From positions 1 through 25,181 of the forward strand of contig JBBIGZ010000040.1 of NCBI GenBank assembly GCA_037447295.1: a stretch of DNA of 25,181 nucleotides, written 5' to 3'. The translations under genes were made by a program, and so were the position numbers. Within the stretch, counting starts at the first letter, position 1. Every line of letters starts with the position of its first letter. Of the stretch, positions 1-7,887 are shown piece after piece. Below the pieces are notes generated by a model. It made no database searches. It was not told where the DNA came from and saw only the letters and a program-made list of their open reading frames with translations. This stretch comes from 630D-37 sp037447295 (GTDB taxonomy: Bacteria; Chloroflexota; Anaerolineae; Anaerolineales; Villigracilaceae).

Positions 1-319
1 CGCCAGATGGTGGATGTTCAAATTGCCCATCAGCAACACATAAGACCGCTTCGGCAATTTCCCGATTCGTTCACATCTGACCCTGGCTATGGTCACATAG
101 AAGCAGGATGCACGCTCTGGTATTGGCGCAGGCAGAAGAGGCACTCTTATCCCACCGTGGCAAGGGGTAAGCGATTTTACCAATCCATGAACAGTCACCT
201 CTGCTGTGAGCAAAAATGTCTTTAAGTCATCTTGTTGAATTTTTCAAGATGCAACCTTTTTCACCGAATACCATCCAAAGGGAATGTGACACCTCAAACC
301 TTTGCGGAGGTCTTAACCT
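1..319. other. Left-edge region without a supported gene
   Basis: I see no gene here that I can defend. The plus-strand 72-codon frame (7-225) has no recognisable family and no good ribosome site. A minus-strand frame is open from about 225 off the left edge and contains a short hydrophobic stretch ending in GNLNIHH, but it has no clear start and no coding-like codon pattern. A hairpin lies at 228-251 (CATCTTG, 10-base loop, CAAGATG). It is followed by a short T-rich tract on the plus strand and could be a weak terminator for something upstream. No clear promoter for the gene at 320 is visible. Confidence 0.5.
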
Positions 320-730
320 ATGGAGATGATCATTGATTTTCCTGGCGGTGCACGGGTGGACGCCCATTTTGGTCCTTACACCGTGAAAACGGATCAACCG
401 CCCATGGGAGGTGGGGAAGGAAGTGCACCTACGCCTTTCGCCGTGTTTCTGGCATCGATTGGAACTTGTGCCGGCATTTACGTGCTCGGTTTCTGCCGCC
501 AGCGCGGTTTGCCCACCGAGGGTATTCGCATCATTCAGAGGATGCACACCAATCCTTTTAGCGGCATGGTCGAAAAGATCGATCTTGAAATCCAGGTTCC
601 ACCTTCCTTCCCGGAAAAATATCGTCCCTCCCTGGTGCGCGCGGCGGAATTGTGCGCAGTGAAGAAGCATTTTGAGCGCCCGCCGCAGTTTGAGATCACC
701 ACGCGCGAGGTATCACTCACTCCCCAATAA
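320..730 (+). CDS. OsmC/Ohr-family protein
   Basis: Predicted 136-residue OsmC-family protein. Members are cytoplasmic thiol peroxidases or redox proteins that reduce organic hydroperoxides with a reactive cysteine pair. Seen here: the N-terminal strand-rich part, the helix segment with C50 (FLASIGTCAG) and C59, and the second helix with C112 (AAELCAVKKHF), which is where the family's peroxidatic and resolving cysteines normally lie. The length matches the family (about 130-145). The usual C-P after the second cysteine is C-A here, so this resembles the broad YhfA-like OsmC group more than classical Ohr. The start at 320 has a GGAGG ribosome site at 306-310. The 3' end overlaps the convergent yjbQ gene by 14 bases. 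Family assignment is solid; substrate is unknown. Confidence 0.9.
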   Translation: MEMIIDFPGGARVDAHFGPYTVKTDQPPMGGGEGSAPTPFAVFLASIGTCAGIYVLGFCRQRGLPTEGIRIIQRMHTNPFSGMVEKIDLEIQVPPSFPEKYRPSLVRAAELCAVKKHFERPPQFEITTREVSLTPQ

Positions 731-1136
731 TCTTGATCAATACTCGTTTGGGACGGCGACCATCGAATTCGCCGTAGAAGATCTGTTCCCAGGGGCCGAA
801 GTCGAGTCGACCGTTGGTCGCGGCGACGACGACTTCGCGCCCCATGATTTGTCTTTTCAGGTGAGCATCGGCGTTGTCCTCGCCGGTGCGGTTATGCAAG
901 TAGCTCTCCACAGGTTCGTGAGGGGCAAGCCCTTCCAGCCAACGCTCGAAATCACGGTGTAACCCCGGTTCATCATCGTTGATGAAAACCGAAGCGGTAA
1001 TGTGCATGGCGTTGACCAGCACCAATCCCTCGCGAATGCCGCTCTCGCGCAAGGCTTCTTCTACCTGTGGGGTAATGTTAACGAAGCCCCGTCGGGTAGG
1101 AAGGTTAAACCATAATTCCTTGCGATAGGACTTCAT
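717..1136 (-). CDS. yjbQ: YjbQ/UPF0047 family protein
   Basis: 139 residues, the usual length for the YjbQ (UPF0047) family, often annotated as secondary thiamine-phosphate synthase because E. coli YjbQ shows weak activity of that type. Family signatures seen: NAMHITASVFINDD (H45), a conserved H60, YLHNRTGEDNADAH (H81, H92), and LDFGPWEQIFYGEFDG near the C terminus. The histidines form the putative metal/phosphate site of the family. It is the last gene of the minus-strand operon, 22 bases after the LPNTG-protein gene, with a GAGGGGAG ribosome site before the ATG. Its stop codon lies inside the 3' end of the convergent OsmC gene. The family's true cellular role is unsettled, and it may be a passenger in this operon. 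Confidence 0.93.
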   Translation of the reverse strand: MKSYRKELWFNLPTRRGFVNITPQVEEALRESGIREGLVLVNAMHITASVFINDDEPGLHRDFERWLEGLAPHEPVESYLHNRTGEDNADAHLKRQIMGREVVVAATNGRLDFGPWEQIFYGEFDGRRPKRVLIKIIGE

Positions 1137-1158
1137 GCTCCCCTCGCAAATTCATCGG

Positions 1159-1707
1159 CTAGCGGGTGGCAACGCGCAGCCGGCGAACGAGAAAGATCAC
1201 TGCAATTAGGGCCAGGGCGATAGCAATCAGGCCAGGGAAGCCCATTTCATCCGCAAAACCGGTATTCGGCAGCGCTGTTGAGGTCGGGATGACCGTCAAT
1301 TGTGCTTGTGCTGCCTGGGTGAGTGCCGCGGCCACTGTTGCCGTGAGAGGATCGGGTTGCGGGGTAGGGGTCTCGGACGGAGTGGCGATGAGCGGGGTCG
1401 GCGAGGGGAGTGGCGTCTCGGTTGGCGGCGGAGTCGCCTGTGCCGTCTGCTGCAGAGCGAATGCCTGTGCGGTGCCGGTTAAGCCAATGCTTACCAGGGC
1501 TTGTTGTGTTTGAGCGGCAAATTGTTGGTTCTGCTGCGCACGTCGCTGTTGGGGCACAAGCACGAACATATAAACGGCGGCGCAAATCAAAGTGAGCAGG
1601 ATCAGACCACCCAGGACGCCGGCGGCGATCAGAAAGGTGCGATTAGAAGATTCTTCCGGGGGTTGCTCTTGGGGAGCCTCATAGCTGAATTCTTCACCTT
1701 CGTACAT
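1159..1707 (-). CDS. Membrane protein with Pro/Thr linker and LPNTG C-terminal sorting-like tail
   Basis: 182 residues, no enzymatic family recognised. Order of parts: acidic N terminus (1-22), transmembrane helix (about 25-51), Gln/Ala-rich helix with repeated QQ pairs (53-90), Pro/Thr/Ser-rich linker (91-143), then LPNTG (146-150), a hydrophobic stretch (157-174) and a basic end (RRLR). The last three elements have the order of a sortase sorting signal. With the first helix it would have both ends in the cytoplasm and an external loop; after a sortase cut the loop would stay anchored by helix 1. No sortase gene is in the window, so processing is unproven. The ribosome site GGAGGAG precedes the ATG. 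It sits between the barrel/KOW gene (26 bases upstream) and yjbQ. Confidence 0.8.
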   Translation of the reverse strand: MYEGEEFSYEAPQEQPPEESSNRTFLIAAGVLGGLILLTLICAAVYMFVLVPQQRRAQQNQQFAAQTQQALVSIGLTGTAQAFALQQTAQATPPPTETPLPSPTPLIATPSETPTPQPDPLTATVAAALTQAAQAQLTVIPTSTALPNTGFADEMGFPGLIAIALALIAVIFLVRRLRVATR

Positions 1708-1733
1708 GTTTCTCCTCCGAATTTGAAATCAGA

Positions 1734-2786
1734 TTAGCCGACAATTTGCATATTGGCCAGTGGCACAAGCACCTGCTCACCGTTTTCCAGCCGAACTTCG
1801 GCAGCAGAAGCAGAAATGCCACCGGGAAAATTCACCGGCTCCGGCAGTAAGTTCACCAATTGACCGATCTGCCCGGTATAGGGGGCACGGAGCACGTACA
1901 CCATCTGACCGGGGGCGAAGACCTGAACTTCGTCTTCCTTGGCCTCCGGGGAAACCGGCAGCGGGATCACGATCTCCGCACGTATTCCTTGTCTTCGATT
2001 GTAAAATTGGGCGTTCAGGGTGATCTCGCGACGAGCATGGGAAGAAAGCAGTTTGAACGCCAGGGGATTCATCGGTGTGGGCCAAAGTCCATCGGTGACG
2101 ATGATGGGGTATTTCATCTGCAAGGCCAGCGGGATTAGGTTTGGCAGGAGGGAGGAAAGGATCAACCCACGGACCGGAATTTCGGCGGCGTTTCGTAGCA
2201 CTTGCGCATCTCGGCATTGACCAGCCAGCAGAATGGCGCCACGAAAACTGAGATCGAGTCGGGAGGCTTCGATCACGTCTCCTTCGCGTTCCATCAAGTT
2301 GATCAGAAGGCCGGTATCCACACGACCATTACCGAAAACACCCTGGATCAACGCTCCATTGGTTTGAATAATAGCACCGAGCGATGGGATCACCTGAGTG
2401 ACCACGCCAGGCAGGCCGGCCAAAAGGGGCAGGGTGGTGCTTTCTACCTCGATCAGAATTTCTCCATCCGAAGCCAGGATCACGCGCCCGGCCTTCGGCG
2501 TGCGGATCTGTCGCGGGAAAAGGCCGCTGCTTTCGGCGATCACTGCGTTTTGTGCGACCTGTTCTCCGGCTCGTACACGCGTGGCTTTGGCTGCTGCCAG
2601 GGGAGAGAGCCCTAGCGAACGCGCAACGTTGAAGTAAAGATGGCTCCGAGGAATGGTGGCCTCTGCAATAACTTCGGTAGCGGTAACGCGCTGATTCAAT
2701 TTCACCAGCACTGTACCGGGTATGGGTAAGGTGCGTTTGCGGATAATGCTTGTTACCGGAAGGATGCTCAAGCAATGTGCCCACAT
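1734..2786 (-). CDS. Barrel-type N-domain and KOW-like C-terminal protein of the MutL operon
   Basis: 350 residues, function unknown. The N-terminal part (about 20-150) has repeated short strands with PGTVLVKLNQRV and VRAGEQVAQNAVIAES segments. These resemble barrel-sandwich or RnfC-N-like folds, where a 'G-x-V-x-x-G-x-x-V' pattern recurs. The middle (about 155-260) alternates strands and helices (RGAILLAGQ, PVRGLILSSL, YPIIVTDGL) like an alpha/beta domain. The end (291-349) reads like a KOW/SH3-type barrel: APGQMVYVLRAPYTGQIG, then NGEQVLVPLANMQIVG. No signal peptide or clear TM is seen, so it is probably cytoplasmic. The ATG comes one base after the mutL-like stop codon, and its GGAGG ribosome site lies within the end of that gene, so the two are translationally coupled. 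A physical partnership is inferred. Confidence 0.75.
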   Translation of the reverse strand: MWAHCLSILPVTSIIRKRTLPIPGTVLVKLNQRVTATEVIAEATIPRSHLYFNVARSLGLSPLAAAKATRVRAGEQVAQNAVIAESSGLFPRQIRTPKAGRVILASDGEILIEVESTTLPLLAGLPGVVTQVIPSLGAIIQTNGALIQGVFGNGRVDTGLLINLMEREGDVIEASRLDLSFRGAILLAGQCRDAQVLRNAAEIPVRGLILSSLLPNLIPLALQMKYPIIVTDGLWPTPMNPLAFKLLSSHARREITLNAQFYNRRQGIRAEIVIPLPVSPEAKEDEVQVFAPGQMVYVLRAPYTGQIGQLVNLLPEPVNFPGGISASAAEVRLENGEQVLVPLANMQIVG

Positions 2787-2787
2787 A

Positions 2788-4521
2788 TCAGCCTCCTAGC
2801 GTCCAAAGCCATTTCTTTGCTAACTCGCGGCGACGGACCACATCCTCCGGCAAACCAAGCGGACGGCCACGGGCGTCAATGATCACCCCTAACGTTCCGC
2901 CGGTGATGGTGAATGTGCCGCTACGGCCGCGCCCCAGCCCAATATCTACGTTGCGCGCCGGCTGGAGTGAGAGGCGTGCCGTTTCTCCGGCCGGGAGCGG
3001 GATCAATTCCAAGTTCCCGTGGCGGATCTCCAGGCGAGCTTCGGTGCCGTTTTCGTAGGTGATCTGTGCTCGTAGGATCGGAGTGCCGTACGCTCCGCTT
3101 GCCACTACCGAAACCACCGTTCCGAGGTTGATGAAAGCGTTCGATTCAAGAACGTGCACCGGCAGCAGACTGTTTCGTTCCGCAATTGCGCCTAACATGG
3201 GGAGCAAGCCATTCGGATCGAGCAGAATACTGGTTAACCCTGTCGGCTGGATTGCATCTAACACAGCCAGTAGCGCTGCGCCAAAATGCGAGTGGGTAAG
3301 AGCAGCACCACCTACCAGTATCATTTCAAAGAAGGGTAGCGGCGAAAGGACATCCGGGTAGCGTTGACGAAGTTGACGCACTCCCAGGCGCAAGATTTCA
3401 CGGACAAAGGCCAGCTCCAGAATCATCTCTTCTTGGGTTGCGGGGATGCTTTGGGGATAGAGCGCTTTTTGGTAGGCCAAATCCATTACTCGATGGGCGG
3501 GAAGATCGTAGGGAGACCATCGCAGAATTTCTTCAACGGTCACTTGATTAAAGAGACGCGGGAGTGGTTCACCAAGGCCCATGGGCAATACCTGGGTGAA
3601 TGCTTGGCCACCGCGGCCGAGAAGGATCGAAGTGTTGGAAGCACCGAGATCAACGGCGAGGATAGAGCGTTCTGCTCCCAGGGTCTGGCTCAGAAAGCGG
3701 ACCAGACGGGTTTCGGCATAGGATGTCGGAAGCATATGTCCTCCGCTCCATTGGAACAGCTCTTCCATGCCGCGCAGGGTGCTGCGCCGCAACTGGGCAC
3801 ACACTTCGGCCAGAGCGCGTCGGGCCGGTTCTAGATCTTCTTCGTCCAGAGAAGGGCGGATGTTCGGAGCGGTCTTCAGCAGGCGAGTGTATGGCTTGAG
3901 CGAACTCTCGATCTCCTGTGTGAGGACTGAATTGCCGACATACAAGATCGCCGGGCGCTTTTCCTCCGGCATGCGGTAGGCGGCCAAGCCCACAGCCTCT
4001 ACCAGTCTTAGGACAGAACGTCCGGCTCCTCCATCTACTCCACCGGCTACGATGACCAGGTCCGGTTGGGCGCGTAGCAGCACGTCCATTTGTTCCTCAA
4101 AGCGCCGCCGATCGTGGAGATGAATGGTTTCGACGACGTTGGTCGGCGCCGACTCGGCCAGGCAACGCGCGCTTTGCAGAGAAACTTCATCTAGCAATCC
4201 AACCAATGCGGTTTTCAGGGGCTCTCCCGCAGATGCGGTGATGACCAATCCGTCTATGCCATTACCTTCCGAGTCGGCGGGAAGGATTAACAAGCGCTGA
4301 GGGGTGAGGAAGGTCCGACCGGTAACCTTTTCTAGACTTTCAACGGCCTGGCGAACTGCTTCTGCCGCATCATGCCAGGGAGCATCTGCCGTGGAAGGTA
4401 CACAGGCAGTGGCCAGGAAACGATATTCCCCCTCCACCACATCAAACAATGCGGCGCGGGTATGGATGTTACCGATATCTACAGCCAGGATGGATTCACC
4501 TTCGATGACGGATGTAGGCAT
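2788..4521 (-). CDS. MutL/GlmL-family ASKHA-fold ATPase-like protein
   Basis: 577 residues, related to the MutL (GlmL) family named from clostridial glutamate mutase operons, where it is thought to act as a mutase chaperone. Two actin-like phosphate loops are visible: LAVDIGNIHTRAALFD (D15, T21) and ILAVDLGASNTSILLG (D291, N296, T297). Gly-rich adenosine-type loops are also seen: VIVAGGVDGGAG (156-167) and MILVGGAALTH (400-410). This supports an ASKHA nucleotide-binding fold. It is longer than the roughly 460-residue clostridial proteins, with extra beta-rich sequence after about 480. No glutamate mutase subunit or B12 enzyme is in the window, so a mutase role is doubtful here. It is not the DNA-repair MutL. 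It lies two bases downstream of the six-TM gene and is coupled to the KOW gene after it. Confidence 0.82.
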   Translation of the reverse strand: MPTSVIEGESILAVDIGNIHTRAALFDVVEGEYRFLATACVPSTADAPWHDAAEAVRQAVESLEKVTGRTFLTPQRLLILPADSEGNGIDGLVITASAGEPLKTALVGLLDEVSLQSARCLAESAPTNVVETIHLHDRRRFEEQMDVLLRAQPDLVIVAGGVDGGAGRSVLRLVEAVGLAAYRMPEEKRPAILYVGNSVLTQEIESSLKPYTRLLKTAPNIRPSLDEEDLEPARRALAEVCAQLRRSTLRGMEELFQWSGGHMLPTSYAETRLVRFLSQTLGAERSILAVDLGASNTSILLGRGGQAFTQVLPMGLGEPLPRLFNQVTVEEILRWSPYDLPAHRVMDLAYQKALYPQSIPATQEEMILELAFVREILRLGVRQLRQRYPDVLSPLPFFEMILVGGAALTHSHFGAALLAVLDAIQPTGLTSILLDPNGLLPMLGAIAERNSLLPVHVLESNAFINLGTVVSVVASGAYGTPILRAQITYENGTEARLEIRHGNLELIPLPAGETARLSLQPARNVDIGLGRGRSGTFTITGGTLGVIIDARGRPLGLPEDVVRRRELAKKWLWTLGG

Positions 4522-4523
4522 GG

Positions 4524-5174
4524 CTATGGCATCAGGAAGGAAATCAGCGCGTTCAGGCGTTCGATGAGAGCGGTTAGGGTTGAGCTATAGAGAGCGGCAA
4601 ATAGCGCCCCCAAGGTCACTCCTAGGAAGATGAGGCCGATCCAGCCGAGAAAGCGGATCCACCCGCGTTGGCGAAGTGCCCGATCGGCGCCAAAATGGAA
4701 GTGAGCCAGTGTGCCTATAGTGCCCAGCAGCACGATCAGGCCCTGAAGCCAGAACTCAGGAGAATTGGAGGGCGAAAAAGCGGCGGTGCCGGCCTGAACC
4801 TGAGGGATGAGCGTGCCTTGCAAGGCTCCGACGATCACCAGAGCTGCGGCGATACCGCTCAGAATGGCAATGGAGGGTGTGCCTAACCCGCTCAGACTGG
4901 GAGAAATTTTGGCCAGCAGCAGGATTGCCAGGAGCAAAGGAAGCAAGATCCACAGGCGCGCGGTGGGGTCGCCTTGGACACTGAAAAGCGGTTGAATCAA
5001 TTGCTCAAGCCATACCTGCTGAAAGATCACCGCCGCAATATAACCGGTGCTTACGCCGATAAAAAGATGGATGGCTAGGCGAAAGAGAGGATTATCGCCG
5101 AGGAGATAACTGAAGATGATCAGGGTGAGAATGAATCCAACAAGCGCGTTAAGCCATTCGATCGAAAAATTCAT
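4524..5174 (-). CDS. Six-TM membrane protein of the MutL operon
   Basis: 216 residues with about six hydrophobic helices (8-25, 32-52, 73-89, 99-122, 143-160, 173-196) and no recognised family. Polar loops are short; the longest (about 123-142) is Ser/Pro rich. The start ATG overlaps the stop codon of the 698-aa gene as ATGA, a four-base overlap typical of translational coupling. The next gene, the MutL-like ATPase, starts two bases after its stop. This fixed arrangement suggests the membrane protein is a platform for the ATPase or for the zinc-ribbon protein. That is inference from context only. Confidence 0.78.
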   Translation of the reverse strand: MNFSIEWLNALVGFILTLIIFSYLLGDNPLFRLAIHLFIGVSTGYIAAVIFQQVWLEQLIQPLFSVQGDPTARLWILLPLLLAILLLAKISPSLSGLGTPSIAILSGIAAALVIVGALQGTLIPQVQAGTAAFSPSNSPEFWLQGLIVLLGTIGTLAHFHFGADRALRQRGWIRFLGWIGLIFLGVTLGALFAALYSSTLTALIERLNALISFLMP

Positions 5175-7267
5175 GCCTCTTTCTCCTGTGGCTGCGAATG
5201 GGCGCGATGGGTAAGGAGACCCCAGAGGAAGCCGGCCAGGCCGATCAGCAGTGCCAGCAGGAGGCCGGCACTATAGGCATCCCGATAGGCACGGCCCAGC
5301 GCGGGGATGCCGTTGACCTGTTCATAGGCCGCGGCGGCATTCAGGTTGCCGATCAGCCCTTGCACTTGCCCGGCATAGAAATAGGGGAGCAACATCGGCG
5401 TGCTGCGCGCACTGCTGACGATCAGAAGATGAGGGTGCCAAGGGGACGTTTGCTCGATCCAAGTGCGGGCGTTTTCGGCGTTGTCGGTAACCAGGATCAC
5501 ACGATCGAAATCGCCGAGCGTGTTGATCTTCTGGAAAGGAGATTGTAACCACTCAGCACGCATTGTCTCAGAAATGGCGGCAGCAGGGGTGGTGGCAAAC
5601 AGGGGGATGGCGCTGATGCCGCCGGGCAAGTAGCCCAGATGCAGCATCGGCGGGAGCGGCATTTGGGGCTGGGTGCTATGCAGAAGGTCCAGCAGGCGCC
5701 GACCCATGCTGACATCCAACGGGTTCAGAGCCAGGAAGGCAAGGTTTGCCTGTGTGGTGGAATTGAGATGCTGCAAGGCGGGCAAGGTCAGCGCCTCGAT
5801 TTCGCCACTTGTGGCGACTTCGTAATCCAGGACAAAGAGAATCTTGGGAGAGGGTGGCAATGAATTGAACGATTGGATGAATTGCCAGGTTTCTTGTGGC
5901 ACTAGCTCCGGCATGGCCGTGAGCCGAGTTTGGAAAAAGAGGGGGACGAACAGCGCGATCAAGAGCAGCACAGTGATGAGCCAGCGCAACAGGCGCGGCG
6001 AGGCCGGCGGTGTGACTGCACGGCGTGGGCGCGGTTGCTCTTCTTCGGCGATCAGCTGTTCCAGAAGTTGGACGTGGGTTTGTTGTGCCGGGGTGAGATT
6101 CAACCGAATGGAATAGGTGCGTGGGCGGCTATAAGGCAGAGGAGTTGGAACAGCCGGAAGGACACCGCGTAGACCGGCCAATGGGCCTTCTCTTTCCTCC
6201 TCCTGTGCTTCGGTACCTTTCTCTTCGCCTGTCAGGATGGCCTCGATCGGGCGCATGGCCTGGACCCAGGCCGGCAATTCGGCGGAGGCCAGTGCCGGTG
6301 TCTCTTCAGCAGGGGTTTCGGCGGTTGTTGTTTCGGCAGAGATGCTGGAGAGCCAGTCCGGAATTTCCATTTCCAGCAGTGCGCCGAGGTCTTCTTCGCC
6401 ACTAGGGGTGATTATGGCAGGCGTAGCCGGCGTGGGTTCGGCAGGGGCAGCCGGCGTTTCGGCAAAGGCTTTGAGCCAATCGGGAACGCTTTCTTCGCCA
6501 GTTGGCGTGACAGGCGGGGTTTCGGCGGCGGGCGCTTCAGGCGCTTCGGCGAAGGCTTTGAGCCAATCGGGGACGCCTTCTTCGCCAGTCGGGGCGACGG
6601 GCGGGGTTTCGGCGGCAGGGGTAGCCGGCGTTTTGTCAAAGGCTTTGAGCCAATCGGGGGTGCCTTCTTGACCGGTCGGCGAAGGTGTTTCAGAAAGGCC
6701 CTGTAGCCATTCCGGGAACGTTTCGGATGCAAGCGGCGACGGCACCGACGGTGCTTCGGGTTCGGCACCTACGTCACGGCTTGTCACCGCTCCGCCGCCC
6801 GCCGAAGATTCGGAGGGGATCGAGCCCAGGTGCTGCAGCCAGTCCCCTTCCGGCAAAAGCGTCTCTTCTTCCTCTTCTGCTTTTTCTTCCCATTCAAATC
6901 GAAGTTCTTCTGAGGACGGGGAAGGCTTTTCGGAGAGGATGCCGAGCTCTTTGAGCCATTCGGGGATTTCTTCCTCAGGTTCGGAGGCGGAGAGAGAAGC
7001 CAGCGGATCGGGGGGAGGGGCGGGTTTTTCTTCCTTGGGAGCGGGAGGTGGTTCGCTCTGGACCTGACGGCTTTCGCGCATCCAGGCCGGGAGGAGGGGT
7101 TCGAGTTCGGCGGTGCTTTTCTTGACCGGTTCTTCGCCAGGGCGCAGGGTGGGAGGTAACGGCTCGGTGGCCGGGCGGGCCGGTGGCAGGAGGGCCCCAC
7201 AGCGCTCGCAGAAGACGGCATCGATCGGGTTAGAGTGGGCGCACTGTGGGCAAATGATCTCGTCCAT
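5171..7267 (-). CDS. Zinc-ribbon membrane protein with nine Trp-containing short motifs
   Basis: 698 residues, function unknown. Residues 1-24 form a zinc ribbon (C6-x-x-C9 and C20-x-x-C23). Residues 25-370 are acidic and Pro/Glu/Thr-rich, probably disordered, with nine W motifs. Eight carry a proline two residues before the W: LPAWM (59), IPEWL (101), FPEWL (184), TPDWL (203), VPDWL (232), VPDWL (261), IPDWL (302) and LPAWV (331); the ninth is GDWLQHL (141). A hydrophobic helix follows at about 427-446, then an extracytoplasmic alpha/beta domain (450-660, strands such as KILFVLDYEV, RVILVTDN, HLLIVSSA), and a last helix at 665-686. The ribbon and W motifs would be cytoplasmic. The gene starts within TAATG, overlapping the previous stop. 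The motifs look like repeated docking sites for one partner, perhaps the MutL-like protein (inferred). Confidence 0.8.
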   Translation of the reverse strand: MDEIICPQCAHSNPIDAVFCERCGALLPPARPATEPLPPTLRPGEEPVKKSTAELEPLLPAWMRESRQVQSEPPPAPKEEKPAPPPDPLASLSASEPEEEIPEWLKELGILSEKPSPSSEELRFEWEEKAEEEEETLLPEGDWLQHLGSIPSESSAGGGAVTSRDVGAEPEAPSVPSPLASETFPEWLQGLSETPSPTGQEGTPDWLKAFDKTPATPAAETPPVAPTGEEGVPDWLKAFAEAPEAPAAETPPVTPTGEESVPDWLKAFAETPAAPAEPTPATPAIITPSGEEDLGALLEMEIPDWLSSISAETTTAETPAEETPALASAELPAWVQAMRPIEAILTGEEKGTEAQEEEREGPLAGLRGVLPAVPTPLPYSRPRTYSIRLNLTPAQQTHVQLLEQLIAEEEQPRPRRAVTPPASPRLLRWLITVLLLIALFVPLFFQTRLTAMPELVPQETWQFIQSFNSLPPSPKILFVLDYEVATSGEIEALTLPALQHLNSTTQANLAFLALNPLDVSMGRRLLDLLHSTQPQMPLPPMLHLGYLPGGISAIPLFATTPAAAISETMRAEWLQSPFQKINTLGDFDRVILVTDNAENARTWIEQTSPWHPHLLIVSSARSTPMLLPYFYAGQVQGLIGNLNAAAAYEQVNGIPALGRAYRDAYSAGLLLALLIGLAGFLWGLLTHRAHSQPQEKEA
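6460..6661 (-). repeat. 87-bp in-frame tandem repeat inside the zinc-ribbon gene
   Basis: Three copies (the third partial) of a 29-residue unit begin at residues 203, 232 and 261 of the 698-aa protein. Each starts PDWLKAF and continues with Ala/Pro/Glu/Thr-rich linker and a PTGEE end. The DNA copies are closely similar, which suggests recent expansion by slippage or unequal exchange. More diverged W motifs flank them on both sides. Confidence 0.85.
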
Positions 7268-7887
7268 TATTTCCCTCCATAGGGGCGATCCATCGCCAGG
7301 AGGATGCGCAGGCCGGTTAATAGAGCACCCAGCGCAATACCGAGGAGCAAGCCGCGGGTGCCGGCGGTGACGAAGATATCTTGTATCCAGGGGGCGAGAA
7401 AATCACTGATGAAAGGAATGCTACCCCAGAGCATGGGAGCACTCGCCAGGAGAAAGAAGAAGGTCGAGAGGATGAAGAGGAAGGTCAGGAAGTCGAACCG
7501 CCGGCGTAGCAGGCGGGCGAGGGCATAGATCAGGGTGATTGCCAGTATGCCCAGCAACGAGGCTTCGATCGGGCGGATGATGCCCAGGAGAACCCAGGTG
7601 TGAACGACTGGAGATTGTGGGCCGAGGAGCAGGGTGAGGGTGAAAGTCCCTAAAGCGGCTAGGATGAGGACGAAACTATAAAGGACTTGAAGGCCTCCGG
7701 CGCGCAGGTTGCGCCAGTGTACGGCGAGGAGGTTATAGAATCCGACCAGGGCGGCCGTTGCGGCCAGGATGGCGCCCCAGCGGAGCAAGATGGTGCGCAA
7801 TTGGATCAGCAGTGGTATGGGCAGGAAGCTACCCAGCAGTACAATGAGCGCGGCAAGCATGGCAAGGGCAGAAGCGATCACGCGCAT
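7267..7887 (-). CDS. Polytopic membrane protein of the MutL operon
   Basis: 206 residues, about six hydrophobic segments (5-28, 35-55, 68-88, 97-125, 132-153, 177-197), no recognised family. A basic loop (LARLLRRRFD, about 123-132) and the RPYGGK end are likely cytoplasmic by the positive-inside rule. The start ATG shares a base with the previous gene's stop (TGATG), and its own stop shares a base with the next start (TAATG). The 3' end therefore carries GGAGGG as the ribosome site of the zinc-ribbon gene. Such tight coupling on both sides argues for co-assembly with the proteins on either side. It may be a structural membrane subunit; no transport motif is visible. Confidence 0.78.
   Translation of the reverse strand: MRVIASALAMLAALIVLLGSFLPIPLLIQLRTILLRWGAILAATAALVGFYNLLAVHWRNLRAGGLQVLYSFVLILAALGTFTLTLLLGPQSPVVHTWVLLGIIRPIEASLLGILAITLIYALARLLRRRFDFLTFLFILSTFFFLLASAPMLWGSIPFISDFLAPWIQDIFVTAGTRGLLLGIALGALLTGLRILLAMDRPYGGK

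Noticed and set aside
1..226. Minus-strand open frame reading off the left edge with a GNLNIHH segment, reminiscent of a Y1 transposase or an EEP-nuclease motif
   Set aside because: No start in good context, codon pattern is not coding-like, and the motif fits either family only loosely.
2788..4521. DNA mismatch repair MutL
   Set aside because: The protein has actin-like ATPase loops, not the GHKL motifs of repair MutL; it only shares the name.
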